From Planctomycetota bacterium (GTDB lineage: Bacteria > Planctomycetota > UBA1135 > GCA-002686595), in NCBI GenBank assembly GCA_002720975.1, contig PBIX01000107.1:1-32969 (forward strand): a stretch of DNA of 32,969 bases, given 5' to 3'. The notes beneath the pieces are model-generated. The model worked only from the letters and a program-made list of their open reading frames with translations. It had not been told where the DNA came from and ran no database searches. Shown here piece after piece: positions 1 through 8,905 of this stretch (position 1 is the first letter of the stretch; each line of letters opens with the position of its first letter). The position numbers and the translations under genes were made by a program.

Positions 1-2961
1 GTGGGCGTCGAAGGTGACGTAGACCCAGTCCTTCTTGTGGGCGGAGGGCGTGATGGAGCTGACGTAGAAGCGACCGGGCAGGAGCTGGTCGATGGTGTCC
101 TTGATGAACTTCTTGGGCTTTGGCTTGTCCTTGCCCTTGTCGTCATCGTCCTTCTTTGGCTCTGTAACCTCAGGTTCTTGTTGCGCTTCAGGCTCTTCAA
201 CCTCTTCGGGCTTTTCAACCTCTTCGGGTTCTATGACCTCTTCTTCGGGCTCCGCGACCTCCTGGTCTTTTGCGGCCTCTCCATCACGCTGGCCCTCGAA
301 GTCGTATGTGACGGTCCCATCGGCTACAGAGATGCTGCCTTTCAACTTGCCCTTGTCGAGTGCCGCCTTGAAGGAGAACAGCACATCCCCCGGCTTGAAG
401 GTGAAAGACAGGGACTTTGCTTCCGGATCCCAGGCGCCGGCAGCCAGCTCGCCAGAGCCGACAGATGCCTTGGCCGTGCCCGTCAACTTGCCATCTGCTG
501 CCAGCACGAGATCCAGGGTGAACTGCAACTCCTCGTTCTCGCCCCCCCGATTTTCGGTGATTTCACACTCCCAGTGGCCGCTGATCGGATCGTCGCTCAT
601 GAGCAGACCCAGGCCACGCCATGCCACTGCTTGAGCCTTGGGGGCCGCGCCCTCGGTGGCTGCGGGAGCTCCTGCGCCGTCATCAGCGTCGTCGCCCTCG
701 GCGGGCTCCTCGTCGGTAGCCTCCTCTTCTTCTGGTGCGTTCAAGGCGAACAGGTCGATCCACTCCTGGCCTCCATCGCGAGTGGTCCACAGGGCGCCGT
801 CGTCGGTGCCCACGTACAAGATGTCGGGGTTGCTGGGAGACTCAGCCAGCGAAGTGGCCGTGCCCCGCTCCGTCCGCGCGATATCCGGCGAGATGGCGCG
901 CCCCTTGTTACCTCGGTCGAGGGATTTGAAGACGCGGTTTCCCGCGCTGTAGAAGATGCGCGAGTTCGCGTTGGAGAGGATGAAGGGGGTGTTCCAGTTG
1001 AAGCGACTGCGGGAGCCACGGGGGGAGCTCGGTCGTGCCGATCCGCCCTGCCCCGTGCGCAGGTTTCGCCGACCCATGCCGCCGTTCTGGCTCTCGTAAT
1101 AGACCAGGTCCGGATCTTCGGGATCCACGCGGCAGACAAACCCGTCCCCGCCGCCCACCGAGATCCAGTCCGTATTCAGGGTGCCCTGGCCCGAGTACGA
1201 GCGGTTGGGCCCGCCCCAAGAGCCATTGTCCTGCAGGCCGCCGTAGACCATGTAGTCAGGCGTGGGGTCGCAGGTGATGTTGTAGAACTGGCCAATGGCC
1301 ACGTGGTTGTGGTGGTCCCAGTTCTCCATGCGGTCCCAGGTGACATACAGGCCGCCATCGTTGCCCAACATGATGTGGCGGCCATCGCGGGGATCGACCC
1401 ACATGGCGTGGTGGTCTACGTGTACCGAGCCATCGTGCCCATCCGAGGTGAAGGTCTTGCCGCCATCCTTGGAGCGATACAGTGACGTGCCCAGCACGTA
1501 GATGTGGTTGGAGTCGCTCGGATCCACGCGTACTTCGGAGTAGTACATGGGGCGCGGGTTGACCGAGTTGATGCGCGTCCAGGTCAGGCCTGCATCGTCG
1601 GAGCGGAAGAGGCCTCCATGTTCGTGTCCCTCTTCCCCCTGTTGGTCTTGGATGTTCTCGCGTTGCCCGCCCAAGCCACCGCCGAAAGGCCCGGAGGATG
1701 GGTAGCCGAGAGAGTCGGTGTTGTCTTCTTCAACAGGGCGGCTGCCCAAGGTGAACTCAAAAGTGACCGTCTCCTTGTCGCGCACGACCTCCACTTCGAC
1801 CTTGTCTTCGGCCTTGTAATCGAGCAAGGAATCCACGAGAGAGTCCCAGCCCAGGACGGTGTTGCCGTCGAAGCGCACCAGGATGTCATCTTTCTTGAAG
1901 CCCGACTCCGCCGCAGGCCCATCTTCAGTCACTGCCGTCATGCGTGCGCCGACAGCTCCGGCGCTCTCCCCGTTCAATCCCATGTACGGGGCGTTGGGGC
2001 GGTCCTGGGTGATGCGTTCCGATTCGACCACGGCGTACACCACGTTCGGGTCGGCGACGTACCAGTCGATACCGATGCGTCCCAGGGTCACTGACGGGAG
2101 ACCGTCCGTGACCTTCGTGAAGGTGGCGCCACCATCCGCGGTGCGGTACAGCCCGCTGCCCGGGCCCCATTTCTTCGCGGGATCATTGCTGCAGTACAGG
2201 TCGCGCTCACGCTCGTAGGTGGCGACCAGGAGCACTTCGGGATTGCCCGGTTGCATTCGGATGTCGATGACACCCGTCAGGTCGTCCACGAACAGCACCT
2301 TCTCCCAACTCTTTCCTCCGTCCGTGGTCTTGAACAGACCGCGCTCAGGGTTGGGTCCCCAGAGGTGACCCAGGGCACCCACGTAGACGACGTCCGGATT
2401 CTCGGGGTGGACGATGATGGTGCTGATCTGGAATGAGTCCCCGAGACCCATGTGGTGCCAGGACGCGCCGCCGTCATAGGACTTGTAGATACCGTCGCCC
2501 CAGGACACGGAGTTGCGCGGGTTGTTCTCCCCGGTTCCCACCCAGACCTGATCGGGGTTGGACGGTGAGACTGCCACGGCTCCAATCGAACTCGTATCCT
2601 GGTTGGTGAATTGGTGTTCGTAAGTAACCCCGTTGTTTGTGGTCTTGAGAACTCCACCGCCAGCCGTTCCCACCCAGTAGGTGCTGGCGTCATTCGGATG
2701 CACATCCATCGAAGTGATGCGCCCGCCCATGTTCGCCGGCCCGATGGAGCGCCAAGTCAGCTGCTCGGACCAGGAGAGCGGCAAGCTCCCCTGCAAGCGC
2801 TTGCGCACCTTGGCCTTCGGGGGCGCAGGAGCCTTGGCTTCGGCCTCCTCCTCTTGTGTGGGTTCGGCGGCAACCTCATCATCCTGAACGGCGGCCAGGA
2901 GCGGCGCGACGAGAAGAAGAGGGGAGACGATCAGGGTCGACAGACGGGGCAGGTGGGTCAT
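1..2961 (-). CDS. Secreted BNR/VPS10-type beta-propeller protein with embedded PDZ-like domain (3' end cut by window)
   Basis: A single open frame of 987 codons runs from the ATG at 2961 to the left edge without a stop, so the C-terminus lies outside. The first ~24 residues form a signal peptide (hydrophobic LIVSPLLLVAPLLAA), so export is likely. Asp-box (BNR) motifs recur along the protein, for example SYDGGASW, TTDGGKSW, TADGGATF and RSKDGGKTF, as in the sortilin/VPS10-like 'glycosyl hydrolase' propellers common in Bacteroidota and Planctomycetota. Residues ~335-407 interrupt the propeller with a PDZ-like segment (GPAAESGFKKDDILVRFDG). Two acidic low-complexity linkers lie at ~740-774 and ~890-950, the second with repeated PEEVE units. 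No Shine-Dalgarno precedes the ATG. It is the last of three minus-strand genes. Enzymatic activity is not shown; these propellers may bind proteins or glycans instead. Confidence 0.88.
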   Translation of the reverse strand, partial: MTHLPRLSTLIVSPLLLVAPLLAAVQDDEVAAEPTQEEEAEAKAPAPPKAKVRKRLQGSLPLSWSEQLTWRSIGPANMGGRITSMDVHPNDASTYWVGTAGGGVLKTTNNGVTYEHQFTNQDTSSIGAVAVSPSNPDQVWVGTGENNPRNSVSWGDGIYKSYDGGASWHHMGLGDSFQISTIIVHPENPDVVYVGALGHLWGPNPERGLFKTTDGGKSWEKVLFVDDLTGVIDIRMQPGNPEVLLVATYERERDLYCSNDPAKKWGPGSGLYRTADGGATFTKVTDGLPSVTLGRIGIDWYVADPNVVYAVVESERITQDRPNAPYMGLNGESAGAVGARMTAVTEDGPAAESGFKKDDILVRFDGNTVLGWDSLVDSLLDYKAEDKVEVEVVRDKETVTFEFTLGSRPVEEDNTDSLGYPSSGPFGGGLGGQRENIQDQQGEEGHEHGGLFRSDDAGLTWTRINSVNPRPMYYSEVRVDPSDSNHIYVLGTSLYRSKDGGKTFTSDGHDGSVHVDHHAMWVDPRDGRHIMLGNDGGLYVTWDRMENWDHHNHVAIGQFYNITCDPTPDYMVYGGLQDNGSWGGPNRSYSGQGTLNTDWISVGGGDGFVCRVDPEDPDLVYYESQNGGMGRRNLRTGQGGSARPSSPRGSRSRFNWNTPFILSNANSRIFYSAGNRVFKSLDRGNKGRAISPDIARTERGTATSLAESPSNPDILYVGTDDGALWTTRDGGQEWIDLFALNAPEEEEATDEEPAEGDDADDGAGAPAATEGAAPKAQAVAWRGLGLLMSDDPISGHWECEITENRGGENEELQFTLDLVLAADGKLTGTAKASVGSGELAAGAWDPEAKSLSFTFKPGDVLFSFKAALDKGKLKGSISVADGTVTYDFEGQRDGEAAKDQEVAEPEEEVIEPEEVEKPEEVEEPEAQQEPEVTEPKKDDDDKGKDKPKPKKFIKDTIDQLLPGRFYVSSITPSAHKKDWVYVTFDAH

Positions 2962-3090
2962 GGTTGAAGCTGGGAGCTCTGTGGGGGGACAGGACGAGAT
3001 CCACACCCAGATTCTACCCATACTTGAAAAACCCGCTCCAGAGCGCGTTGCAAGGATTGCGTCAACCGGGGCCACATCCCCCAATCGGGA

Positions 3091-4254
3091 TCAATCCAAG
3101 ACGGGTAGAGAGGCAAAGGAGCGCACAGCAATACGCTGTGCGGCCTTGCCCGCAGCCTTGTGGAAGCTCTGCGCTATGGGTGAATTCGGGTCGGCCACCA
3201 CGATGGGATCGCCACCATCGCCACCCACTCGCACGGCGGGGTCTAGTGGCACACGGCCCAAGACCGGGAAACCATGCTTCTCCGCCAGCATCTGAGCACC
3301 ACCCGCACCGAACATCTCAGCCACGGTGCGGAAGCGTCCTTCGCTGTCCACAGAGCAGACCTCTTCCTTTGAACCCAGGGTCAGGCGCACCTGCGATCCC
3401 TCCTGCGCACCTTCCACCATGCCCTCGACCATGAGGCCCGACATGTTCTCGACGATGCCCAGGATTTCGGTGTTGACCTGATTGAACATGGTGATGGCTT
3501 TGCCCACGTCGAAGGTGGCCACGGCCTGGGGAGTGGTGACGATGATCGCTCCTGTGAGGGGTACCAGTTGCGCAAGAGAGAGCTGTGCGTCACCGGTTCC
3601 AGGTGGCATGTCCACCAGGAGGTAGTCCAACTCGCCCCACTCCACATCGCTCAAGAACTGCTCGATCAGCTTGTGCACCATGGGACCACGCCAGACGGCG
3701 GGCTTGTCGTCGGGCAATAGGTAGCCCACAGACATGGTCTTGACCCCGTAGCGTTCCTTGGGGACCAGGGAGGGTCGGTCCGCGCTGCCACCGTGATCAG
3801 GCTGGCCCTTGAGCCCCATCATCATGGGAATGTCGGGGCCGTAGATGTCGCAGTCCAAGAGGCCCACCCGCGCTCCCGTGGCGGCCAGGGCGCAGGCCAG
3901 GTTGACGGACACCGTGCTCTTGCCCACACCGCCCTTGCCGCTGGACACGGCGATGATGTGCTTGATGTGTTCGGCCAGCTTGTGGGTGGGGCCGTCCTTG
4001 CTACGGACTTCGGCGGTCATCTCCAACTCCACCTCTTCAATACCCGGTACGGCGCTGACGAACTTGCGCGCCTCATCCCGTAGCTGGTCCTTGACCGGGC
4101 AAGCAGGGGTCGTGAGGTTGATGACGACATCCGCCTTGGAGCCATCCACATCACAGCGCGTGACAAATCCGAGGGTGACGATATCCTGATGTAGGTCCGG
4201 GTCGATGACTTGGCGCAGGGCGTCGAGGACCTGTTCTTTTGTGGCTTGGGTCAC
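3091..4254 (-). CDS. mrp: Mrp/NBP35 (ApbC)-family P-loop ATPase, iron-sulfur cluster carrier type
   Basis: A 387-residue cytosolic protein. The N-terminal ~85 residues are a MIP18/DUF59 domain (TKEQVLDALRQVIDPD). Next comes the deviant Walker A of the Mrp family (SSGKGGVGKST) and the family segments DCDIYGPDIPMMMG, PPGTGD and ENMSG. Family members load or carry Fe-S clusters. The GTG at 4254 is chosen because the conserved N-terminus begins just after it; the frame stays open to a TTG at 4329, but those 25 extra residues do not look like the family. The usual C-terminal Cys-x-x-Cys that bridges the cluster between subunits is missing: after ENMSG there is an inserted stretch with one Cys (C300, in EEVCSVDSEG). 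The family call is firm, but cluster binding is doubtful. The gene lies 114 bases after the sulfatase-like gene on the same strand. Confidence 0.93.
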   Translation of the reverse strand: MTQATKEQVLDALRQVIDPDLHQDIVTLGFVTRCDVDGSKADVVINLTTPACPVKDQLRDEARKFVSAVPGIEEVELEMTAEVRSKDGPTHKLAEHIKHIIAVSSGKGGVGKSTVSVNLACALAATGARVGLLDCDIYGPDIPMMMGLKGQPDHGGSADRPSLVPKERYGVKTMSVGYLLPDDKPAVWRGPMVHKLIEQFLSDVEWGELDYLLVDMPPGTGDAQLSLAQLVPLTGAIIVTTPQAVATFDVGKAITMFNQVNTEILGIVENMSGLMVEGMVEGAQEGSQVRLTLGSKEEVCSVDSEGRFRTVAEMFGAGGAQMLAEKHGFPVLGRVPLDPAVRVGGDGGDPIVVADPNSPIAQSFHKAAGKAAQRIAVRSFASLPVLD

Positions 4255-4368
4255 GTTGGGTTGGGGCCCGAAGGGTATTGGGGGGGAATGTTGGGGGGAC
4301 AAGAGTAGGTCCCTGGTAGGGATGCGCAAGGCCTGTTGGCAGTTCTACTGCTTTCCTTCTTCGTCCTC

Positions 4369-5865
4369 TTATTCGTCGTCCTCGCCTACCAACTCGCCAT
4401 CGTAACCCATCGCCTTCAGCTTCTTGAGCCACTCGTCGCGCTTTGTTCCTTCATCCACGCTCGTCCCGTCGGAGTCGTAGCGTTTCAGGTACTGCATCAT
4501 GCGTTTGGTCAGCCGACTGGCATCCTTGGGGCGCTGCTCCACGAGATTCGTGCGCTCCCCTGGGTCTGCATTGAGATCAAACAACTGAGGCGGGGACAGG
4601 CCTCTCTCCATCCCGAAGGGGGTGGGCAAGACCAGCTTCAGCCCGCTGGCTTCGTCCCGCATACTGAACCCGTGGTTGACGTAGGCGTAGGTCTCAAGGC
4701 GCCAGTCTCCCGGCTCGACACGGCCCTGCATGAGGGGAGTCAGATCCATCCCGTGGAGGTCATCTGGCCGCTCCAGCCCGCACAAGGTGACGAGAGTGGG
4801 GAAGAGATCGACGTTCTCTACGGGCTCCGGGAACCTGCGCCCCGCAGGAACTCCCGGGCCCGAGAGGATGATCGGGGTGCGCAGGGCCTGCTCCGCCAGA
4901 CTGTAGCCGTGACTCTGAAAGAAGAAAGCTTTCGGGGGCATCTCCTTCAATCGGTCTGCTGGTGCTGGAGTGACGTTTTCCCAGAGTTCCTCGCCGTGAT
5001 CGGAGGCGATCACCACCAAGAGGTTGTCCACTCCCAGCTCCTCCAGCCGTTTGAGCCAGCGTCCCAGCGCGGCGTCCGTGAAACGGACATCGTGGTCATA
5101 GGCGTTGCGTTGCCTCTGGATGTCCTGCAGAGCTTCGCTCCATTCGGGATCGTCGGCAGGAGCGGCTGGGCCTTGGGCGGCCAGCATCTGCTCTTGCCAA
5201 TTCTCCGGCAGGATGGGCGGGACCGAGCTGACGGGTTGATCAGCGAGGAATTGCTGGCGACCGTGATAGGGAGCGTGGGGGTCGCTCGGTTGCGCATAGA
5301 GGAACAGCGGCTTGCGCCCCCCGTTCTCATCGTGGGCCAGGGCGTTGACGAGTGCCTCGTCTACCCATGATGCAACGGCGTCGAAGTGCCCCGGCATCTT
5401 GCGCTTGCCGTCCGCGCCTTCCCGCGGAATGTAGACATCGAACCCGCGCTCGAAACCAGTTCCCGGATCGAGCAGGGCGTTGGCGACCACGCCCACCGTG
5501 GTATACCCGACCTGCTGAAAGGCCTCCGCCAGCGTTGTGCGCGACTCATCCGGGTGCTCGAATAGAGCTGTGGGGTATTGACTCGTGACCATGGAGCACA
5601 TGGACGGCACGGTCCACGGGGCTTGAGCGGAAGCGCGCGTGAACACGGAACCCTCCTCGGCCAGGCGGTCCATCACGGGTGTCAGGCCACGCTCGTACCC
5701 GTAGCTGCCCAGTCGGTCCGCACGCAGGGTGTCAACGACCAGGAACAGGACGTCGGGCTGCTGGAATTCGGGTTCGGGGCCCGAGCAGGCGGCGAACAGT
5801 AGGAGGGCGAGCGGAACCCGTCGGGTCGGCTGTGTAAGGCGGTCGCTGGGTGATGATCGTCGCAT
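4369..5865 (-). CDS. Sulfatase/alkaline-phosphatase superfamily lipoprotein
   Basis: 498 residues. The N-terminus has a basic stretch, a hydrophobic core and a lipobox-like LFAAC with the Cys at 27, so the mature protein is probably a lipoprotein. Metal-site motifs of the superfamily are present: VVDTLRADRLGSYGY (Asp45, near the first metal) and ASDHGEELWEN. The tail matches sulfatases (a LFDLNADPGERTNL-like segment). The formylglycine signature C/S-x-P-x-R is absent. At its place is APWTVPSMC, so Thr85 is the likely nucleophile, as in the sulfatase-like hydrolases with T-x-P-S; the substrate could be a sulfate, phosphate or phosphonate ester. The C-terminus is acidic (GEDDE). The ATG start has a weak purine stretch upstream (GAAGAG). 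It heads the minus-strand set sulfatase-mrp-BNR. Confidence 0.9.
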   Translation of the reverse strand: MRRSSPSDRLTQPTRRVPLALLLFAACSGPEPEFQQPDVLFLVVDTLRADRLGSYGYERGLTPVMDRLAEEGSVFTRASAQAPWTVPSMCSMVTSQYPTALFEHPDESRTTLAEAFQQVGYTTVGVVANALLDPGTGFERGFDVYIPREGADGKRKMPGHFDAVASWVDEALVNALAHDENGGRKPLFLYAQPSDPHAPYHGRQQFLADQPVSSVPPILPENWQEQMLAAQGPAAPADDPEWSEALQDIQRQRNAYDHDVRFTDAALGRWLKRLEELGVDNLLVVIASDHGEELWENVTPAPADRLKEMPPKAFFFQSHGYSLAEQALRTPIILSGPGVPAGRRFPEPVENVDLFPTLVTLCGLERPDDLHGMDLTPLMQGRVEPGDWRLETYAYVNHGFSMRDEASGLKLVLPTPFGMERGLSPPQLFDLNADPGERTNLVEQRPKDASRLTKRMMQYLKRYDSDGTSVDEGTKRDEWLKKLKAMGYDGELVGEDDE

Positions 5866-6219
5866 GGGCTCTTCGTGATTCTAGCCCCGTTGTGGGGGCC
5901 AGATCCGCAGGCCGGGGCCTTCCTTTTCAATGGCGGACCGTTGGGGGGCTCCATTCTGGTCCGTATCCAAGGCAGGGAGATGTCCCGGGGCCCAAAACCG
6001 CTGGGCCGTGGGTGTTCTGGCGGTCCAGTTGTCTCAAAAGGCAAAAGAACCCAATACCGTTGGCCTGACGGTCGTCCCTGGCCGAGGAATTGATTCCGTT
6101 TGTTAGACAATCCCGTGGAATTGGGGGATCCTTTTAGGGAATCCTGGGGCTTGCTGGGACCCTCGGCATCGCACGTTGCGTTGCTGAGTGCATTCCCCAT
6201 GTGTTTAGGAGCCCCTGCC
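5866..6219. other. Intergenic region between divergent genes
   Basis: 354 bases separate the sulfatase-like gene (minus) from the small membrane-protein gene (plus), so promoters for both directions should lie here. The only clear signal is the AGGAG ribosome site at 6207-6211 for the plus gene. The plus frame stays open from 6100, but that extension is not protein-like. No convincing sigma-70 box pair, RNA or terminator was recognised. Confidence 0.5.
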
Positions 6220-6624
6220 ATGACTGACCCCCAAGACCCCACAACCGAAAAGCGCGACCAGCAGCGGTTGATTCAGGCTTTCGCCCACCTGGATCGGCAC
6301 GCCCTGGGTATGAGTTGCGGCATCGTTGCCGCGGGGGTTCTGTTTCTCATGACGATAGCCATGACTGTCAAGGGGCCGACCCCGTGCATGGCTTGCCTCG
6401 ATCCCAGCAGAAGCTTGCGCTATGGACCCCACCTGGAATTGCTCGCCTACTTATTCAAGGGTTACTCAGTCAGTTGGGGTGGCGCTTTTATTGGCCTCGG
6501 CTGGGGTATGGTTGCGGGATACCTCGTTGGACACGTCTTTGCCGGATTCCTCAACCTGCACCATCGCGTCTACTTGCGCGTGATTGAGCGGCGTCTGCGT
6601 AGAGAGGCTCTGTCCAATGGCTGA
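6220..6624 (+). CDS. Small two-helix membrane protein with one GY-x-x-[ST]-W module
   Basis: 134 residues. The ATG at 6220 is chosen over the upstream frame opening at 6100 because AGGAG sits 8 bases before it. Family not recognised. A hydrophilic N-terminus (~1-27) is followed by a membrane helix (~30-50), a short loop with a Cys pair (C56, C59), then YGPHLELLAYLFKGYSVSW (GYSVSW at 81-86) and a second Gly-rich helix (~87-112). The C-terminus is basic (RVIERRLRRE). The same module occurs twice in the next gene, whose start overlaps this one by 8 bases, so the two proteins are paralogous and translationally coupled. Position ahead of glycan genes suggests an envelope role, but that is inference only. 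Confidence 0.8.
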   Translation: MTDPQDPTTEKRDQQRLIQAFAHLDRHALGMSCGIVAAGVLFLMTIAMTVKGPTPCMACLDPSRSLRYGPHLELLAYLFKGYSVSWGGAFIGLGWGMVAGYLVGHVFAGFLNLHHRVYLRVIERRLRREALSNG

Positions 6625-7225
6625 TCAATCTCCCAACGTTGCCAGATCTCTGGCCCGCATGAATGCCATCTCCTTGGGCTTGAGTTGTGCACTCTTGGCT
6701 GGTGCGGCTCTCGGAGGCGCGACGCTTTGGCTCGTGCTGCAGGAAAACGGGTCTTCCTATCACCTTGGTCTGCTGGTCCACTTCTTTCCGGGCTACTCGA
6801 TAACCTGGACAGGCGCAGTGGTCGGCGCGTTGTGGGCCGGTGCAGTGGCCTTCTTCAGTACCACTCCAGTGGCCATGCTGTACTACCTGAAGCTGCTCTC
6901 CAGACAGCCCACCGATTCGGCTCCTTCGAAAGGCCAACGACTGAAGGAAGAGGTCGCCCGCCTGAAGAAGCGCGAGTTCGCAATGGCCATCGGGCTCTTG
7001 GCGGGTACGGCGATGTTCATCGCAACGGCTCTCCTGATAGTCAATCACGTACCGGGCAAGCCGCTCGGCCCGCATCTCAAGCTCTTCGGCCTCTTCCTTC
7101 CTGGGTACAAGGTCACCTGGGTAGGCAGCGCCCTGGGCTTCATCTATCTGAGCATCTTGGCCGGGACCGCCGCGCTCTTTGTGGCATGGGTCTACAACCG
7201 CCGTGTGGAGGCCAACGAGGGATAG
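6617..7225 (+). CDS. Four-helix membrane protein with two tandem GY-x-x-[ST]-W modules
   Basis: 202 residues. The ATG at 6617 overlaps the end of the preceding gene and has AGAGAGG (6601-6607) upstream; an in-frame opening at 6584 is less likely. Family not recognised. Two homologous halves are visible. Each has a membrane helix, a short loop with a conserved segment (GLLVHFFPGYSITW, motif at 59-64; GPHLKLFGLFLPGYKVTW, motif at 163-168), and a second Gly/Ala-rich helix. A charged, probably helical linker (~105-120, KEEVARLKKRE) joins the halves. It looks like an internal duplication of the unit in the upstream gene. The next gene starts 2 bases after this stop, so all three are probably one operon. 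A channel or scaffold role is possible but unsupported. Confidence 0.82.
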   Translation: MADQSPNVARSLARMNAISLGLSCALLAGAALGGATLWLVLQENGSSYHLGLLVHFFPGYSITWTGAVVGALWAGAVAFFSTTPVAMLYYLKLLSRQPTDSAPSKGQRLKEEVARLKKREFAMAIGLLAGTAMFIATALLIVNHVPGKPLGPHLKLFGLFLPGYKVTWVGSALGFIYLSILAGTAALFVAWVYNRRVEANEG

Positions 7226-7226
7226 G

Positions 7227-8762
7227 GTGAGCGAAGCCGATCAACAACAGCCCGCCAAGGGTGGGGACGGCCCCAATCGGGACCTACAGGTGACGATCCT
7301 CGGTGCAGGCCCTGCAGGGTTGGCCGCGGGCCATTATCTCGCCTCGCGGGACGTCCCCCTGAATGTGCTTGAACTGAATGACTACGTCGGTGGGTTGTGC
7401 CTGACCGAGGAGGTCAACGGCTTCAAGTTCGACCTGGGTGGGCACCGCTGGTTCACCAAGAACAAGGAGCTTCATGAGTGGTTCTTGAAGCTGATGGAGG
7501 GTGAGCTTGTCACCGTGCAGCGCACCAGCCGCATCTACTTTGACGGCAAGTACTACGAGTATCCCATCTCGATCAAGAACGTGTTGGGCAACGCGGGCCT
7601 GTTCACCAGTGTCTACGCTGTGCTCAGCTACTGCCGTGCTGCTGCTCGTGACCTGCTCAGCGATAAGGAGCCCGTCAACCTGCGCGAGGCCTTCGTCTCA
7701 CAGTTTGGAGAGAAGCTCTTCGACATGTTCTTCAGACGCTACACCGAGAAGGTCTGGGGGTGCCCGTGCGAGGAGATCAGCTCGGATTGGGTCTCCCAGC
7801 GCAGCAAGGGTCTCTCGATTCTGACGACGATCAAGGACGCCATCATCAAGAGCCGCGATGTTGTCAGCCTGGTGGACGAGTTCGTCTATCCTCGAGACGG
7901 CTATCAGCGCATCTGTGACCGCATGGCAGAGGACATCGAGAGCAGCTCCGGAACGGTCCATCTCTCGTCGCCGGTCAAACGCATTGTCTACAACGGCCCA
8001 CACGATTTCACGCTGACCTACGACACTCCTGATGGCGACCGCGAGCAGCACGCCACGGATGTGATCTCAACGATCCCCGCGACCCATCTGGTCAAGATGA
8101 TCGAGCCCAAGTGCTCGCAGGCGGTGACCGATGCGGCCAACTCTCTGCGCTTCCGGGATCTGATCACCGCGACCGTGATGCTGAAGAAGGAGCAGGTGAC
8201 CCCGGATACCTGGCTCTACGTGCACGATGAAGACCTGCTGTTCGCCAGGCTCCACGAGCCCAAGAACTGGAGTGCGGCGATGGTTCCAGGGCCCGAGTAC
8301 ACGTCGGTCGTCTGTGAGTGTTTCTGCTCTCGTGACGATGAGCTGTGGCAGTTGAGTGATGAGCAGATTCGCGAACGCGTCGTGGCGGATCTGGCCGATA
8401 GGCTTGAGTTCATCGACCGCAGCGAGGTGCTGGACGTCTGTATCATCCGCACCCTCTACGCCTACCCTGTCTACGATCTGGACTACTACGCCAAGGTGAC
8501 CGAGATCTACGGCTTCGTGAATCAGCACGAGGGGCTGCATCTGGTCGGCCGGGGTGGAACGTTCCGCTACAACAACGCCGATCACTCCGTGGAGATGGGC
8601 CAGCTGCTGGCCAAGCGGCTCCTGGGAGAGGATATCGACCACATGAGTGTCAACACGGCCCAGGAATACCACGAGGAGATCCGAAACGTGTTGTGCAAGC
8701 TGCCGGAAGAGGACTCAGAGCCGGGGAACTCCGGGGACGGTGTGAACGCGAGCGCAGGGTGA
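7227..8762 (+). CDS. FAD-dependent amine-oxidase-fold oxidoreductase (UDP-galactopyranose-mutase/protoporphyrinogen-oxidase-like)
   Basis: 511 residues. The GTG at 7227 is preferred to the upstream opening at 7179: GAGG lies 6 bases before it, and it follows the previous stop by 1 base. After a short polar N-terminus comes an ADP-binding Rossmann motif (VTILGAGPAGLAAGHYLA, residues ~22-39) with the acidic residue that binds the ribose (LELNDYVGGLC). Next is the FDLGGHRWFTKN segment typical of the COG1232-like sugar-pathway branch. Other family segments are YYEYPIS, FRRYTEKVWGCP and, near the C-terminus, LHLVGRGGTFRYNNADHS, the second flavin contact. Members of this branch sit in polysaccharide clusters and may rearrange or oxidise nucleotide sugars; the substrate here is unknown. 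The neighbouring glycosyltransferases support a surface-glycan role. Confidence 0.9.
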   Translation: MSEADQQQPAKGGDGPNRDLQVTILGAGPAGLAAGHYLASRDVPLNVLELNDYVGGLCLTEEVNGFKFDLGGHRWFTKNKELHEWFLKLMEGELVTVQRTSRIYFDGKYYEYPISIKNVLGNAGLFTSVYAVLSYCRAAARDLLSDKEPVNLREAFVSQFGEKLFDMFFRRYTEKVWGCPCEEISSDWVSQRSKGLSILTTIKDAIIKSRDVVSLVDEFVYPRDGYQRICDRMAEDIESSSGTVHLSSPVKRIVYNGPHDFTLTYDTPDGDREQHATDVISTIPATHLVKMIEPKCSQAVTDAANSLRFRDLITATVMLKKEQVTPDTWLYVHDEDLLFARLHEPKNWSAAMVPGPEYTSVVCECFCSRDDELWQLSDEQIRERVVADLADRLEFIDRSEVLDVCIIRTLYAYPVYDLDYYAKVTEIYGFVNQHEGLHLVGRGGTFRYNNADHSVEMGQLLAKRLLGEDIDHMSVNTAQEYHEEIRNVLCKLPEEDSEPGNSGDGVNASAG

Positions 8763-8905
8763 TTAGGTAGGCTGGGGCGGTTGCCGCGTGCGCCCTCATC
8801 AACGCCCATCGACCTGCATCTCTCCATGCAACTGAAGCGACTCCCCGAAGACCATGAGTGCCACTTGGGTGTGATCGGTTGTGGCGGTGACCCCGGAGGT
8901 CTGGC

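Noticed and set aside
1-1485. Long open frame on the plus strand, 494 codons
   Set aside because: It is antisense to the BNR protein, whose motifs and signal peptide are clear on the minus strand; the plus translation is repetitive Leu/Phe/Gly and Val/Ala without motifs.
4255-4329. N-terminal extension of the Mrp-family gene to a TTG at 4329
   Set aside because: The extra 25 residues do not resemble the family, and the conserved start lies right after the GTG at 4254.
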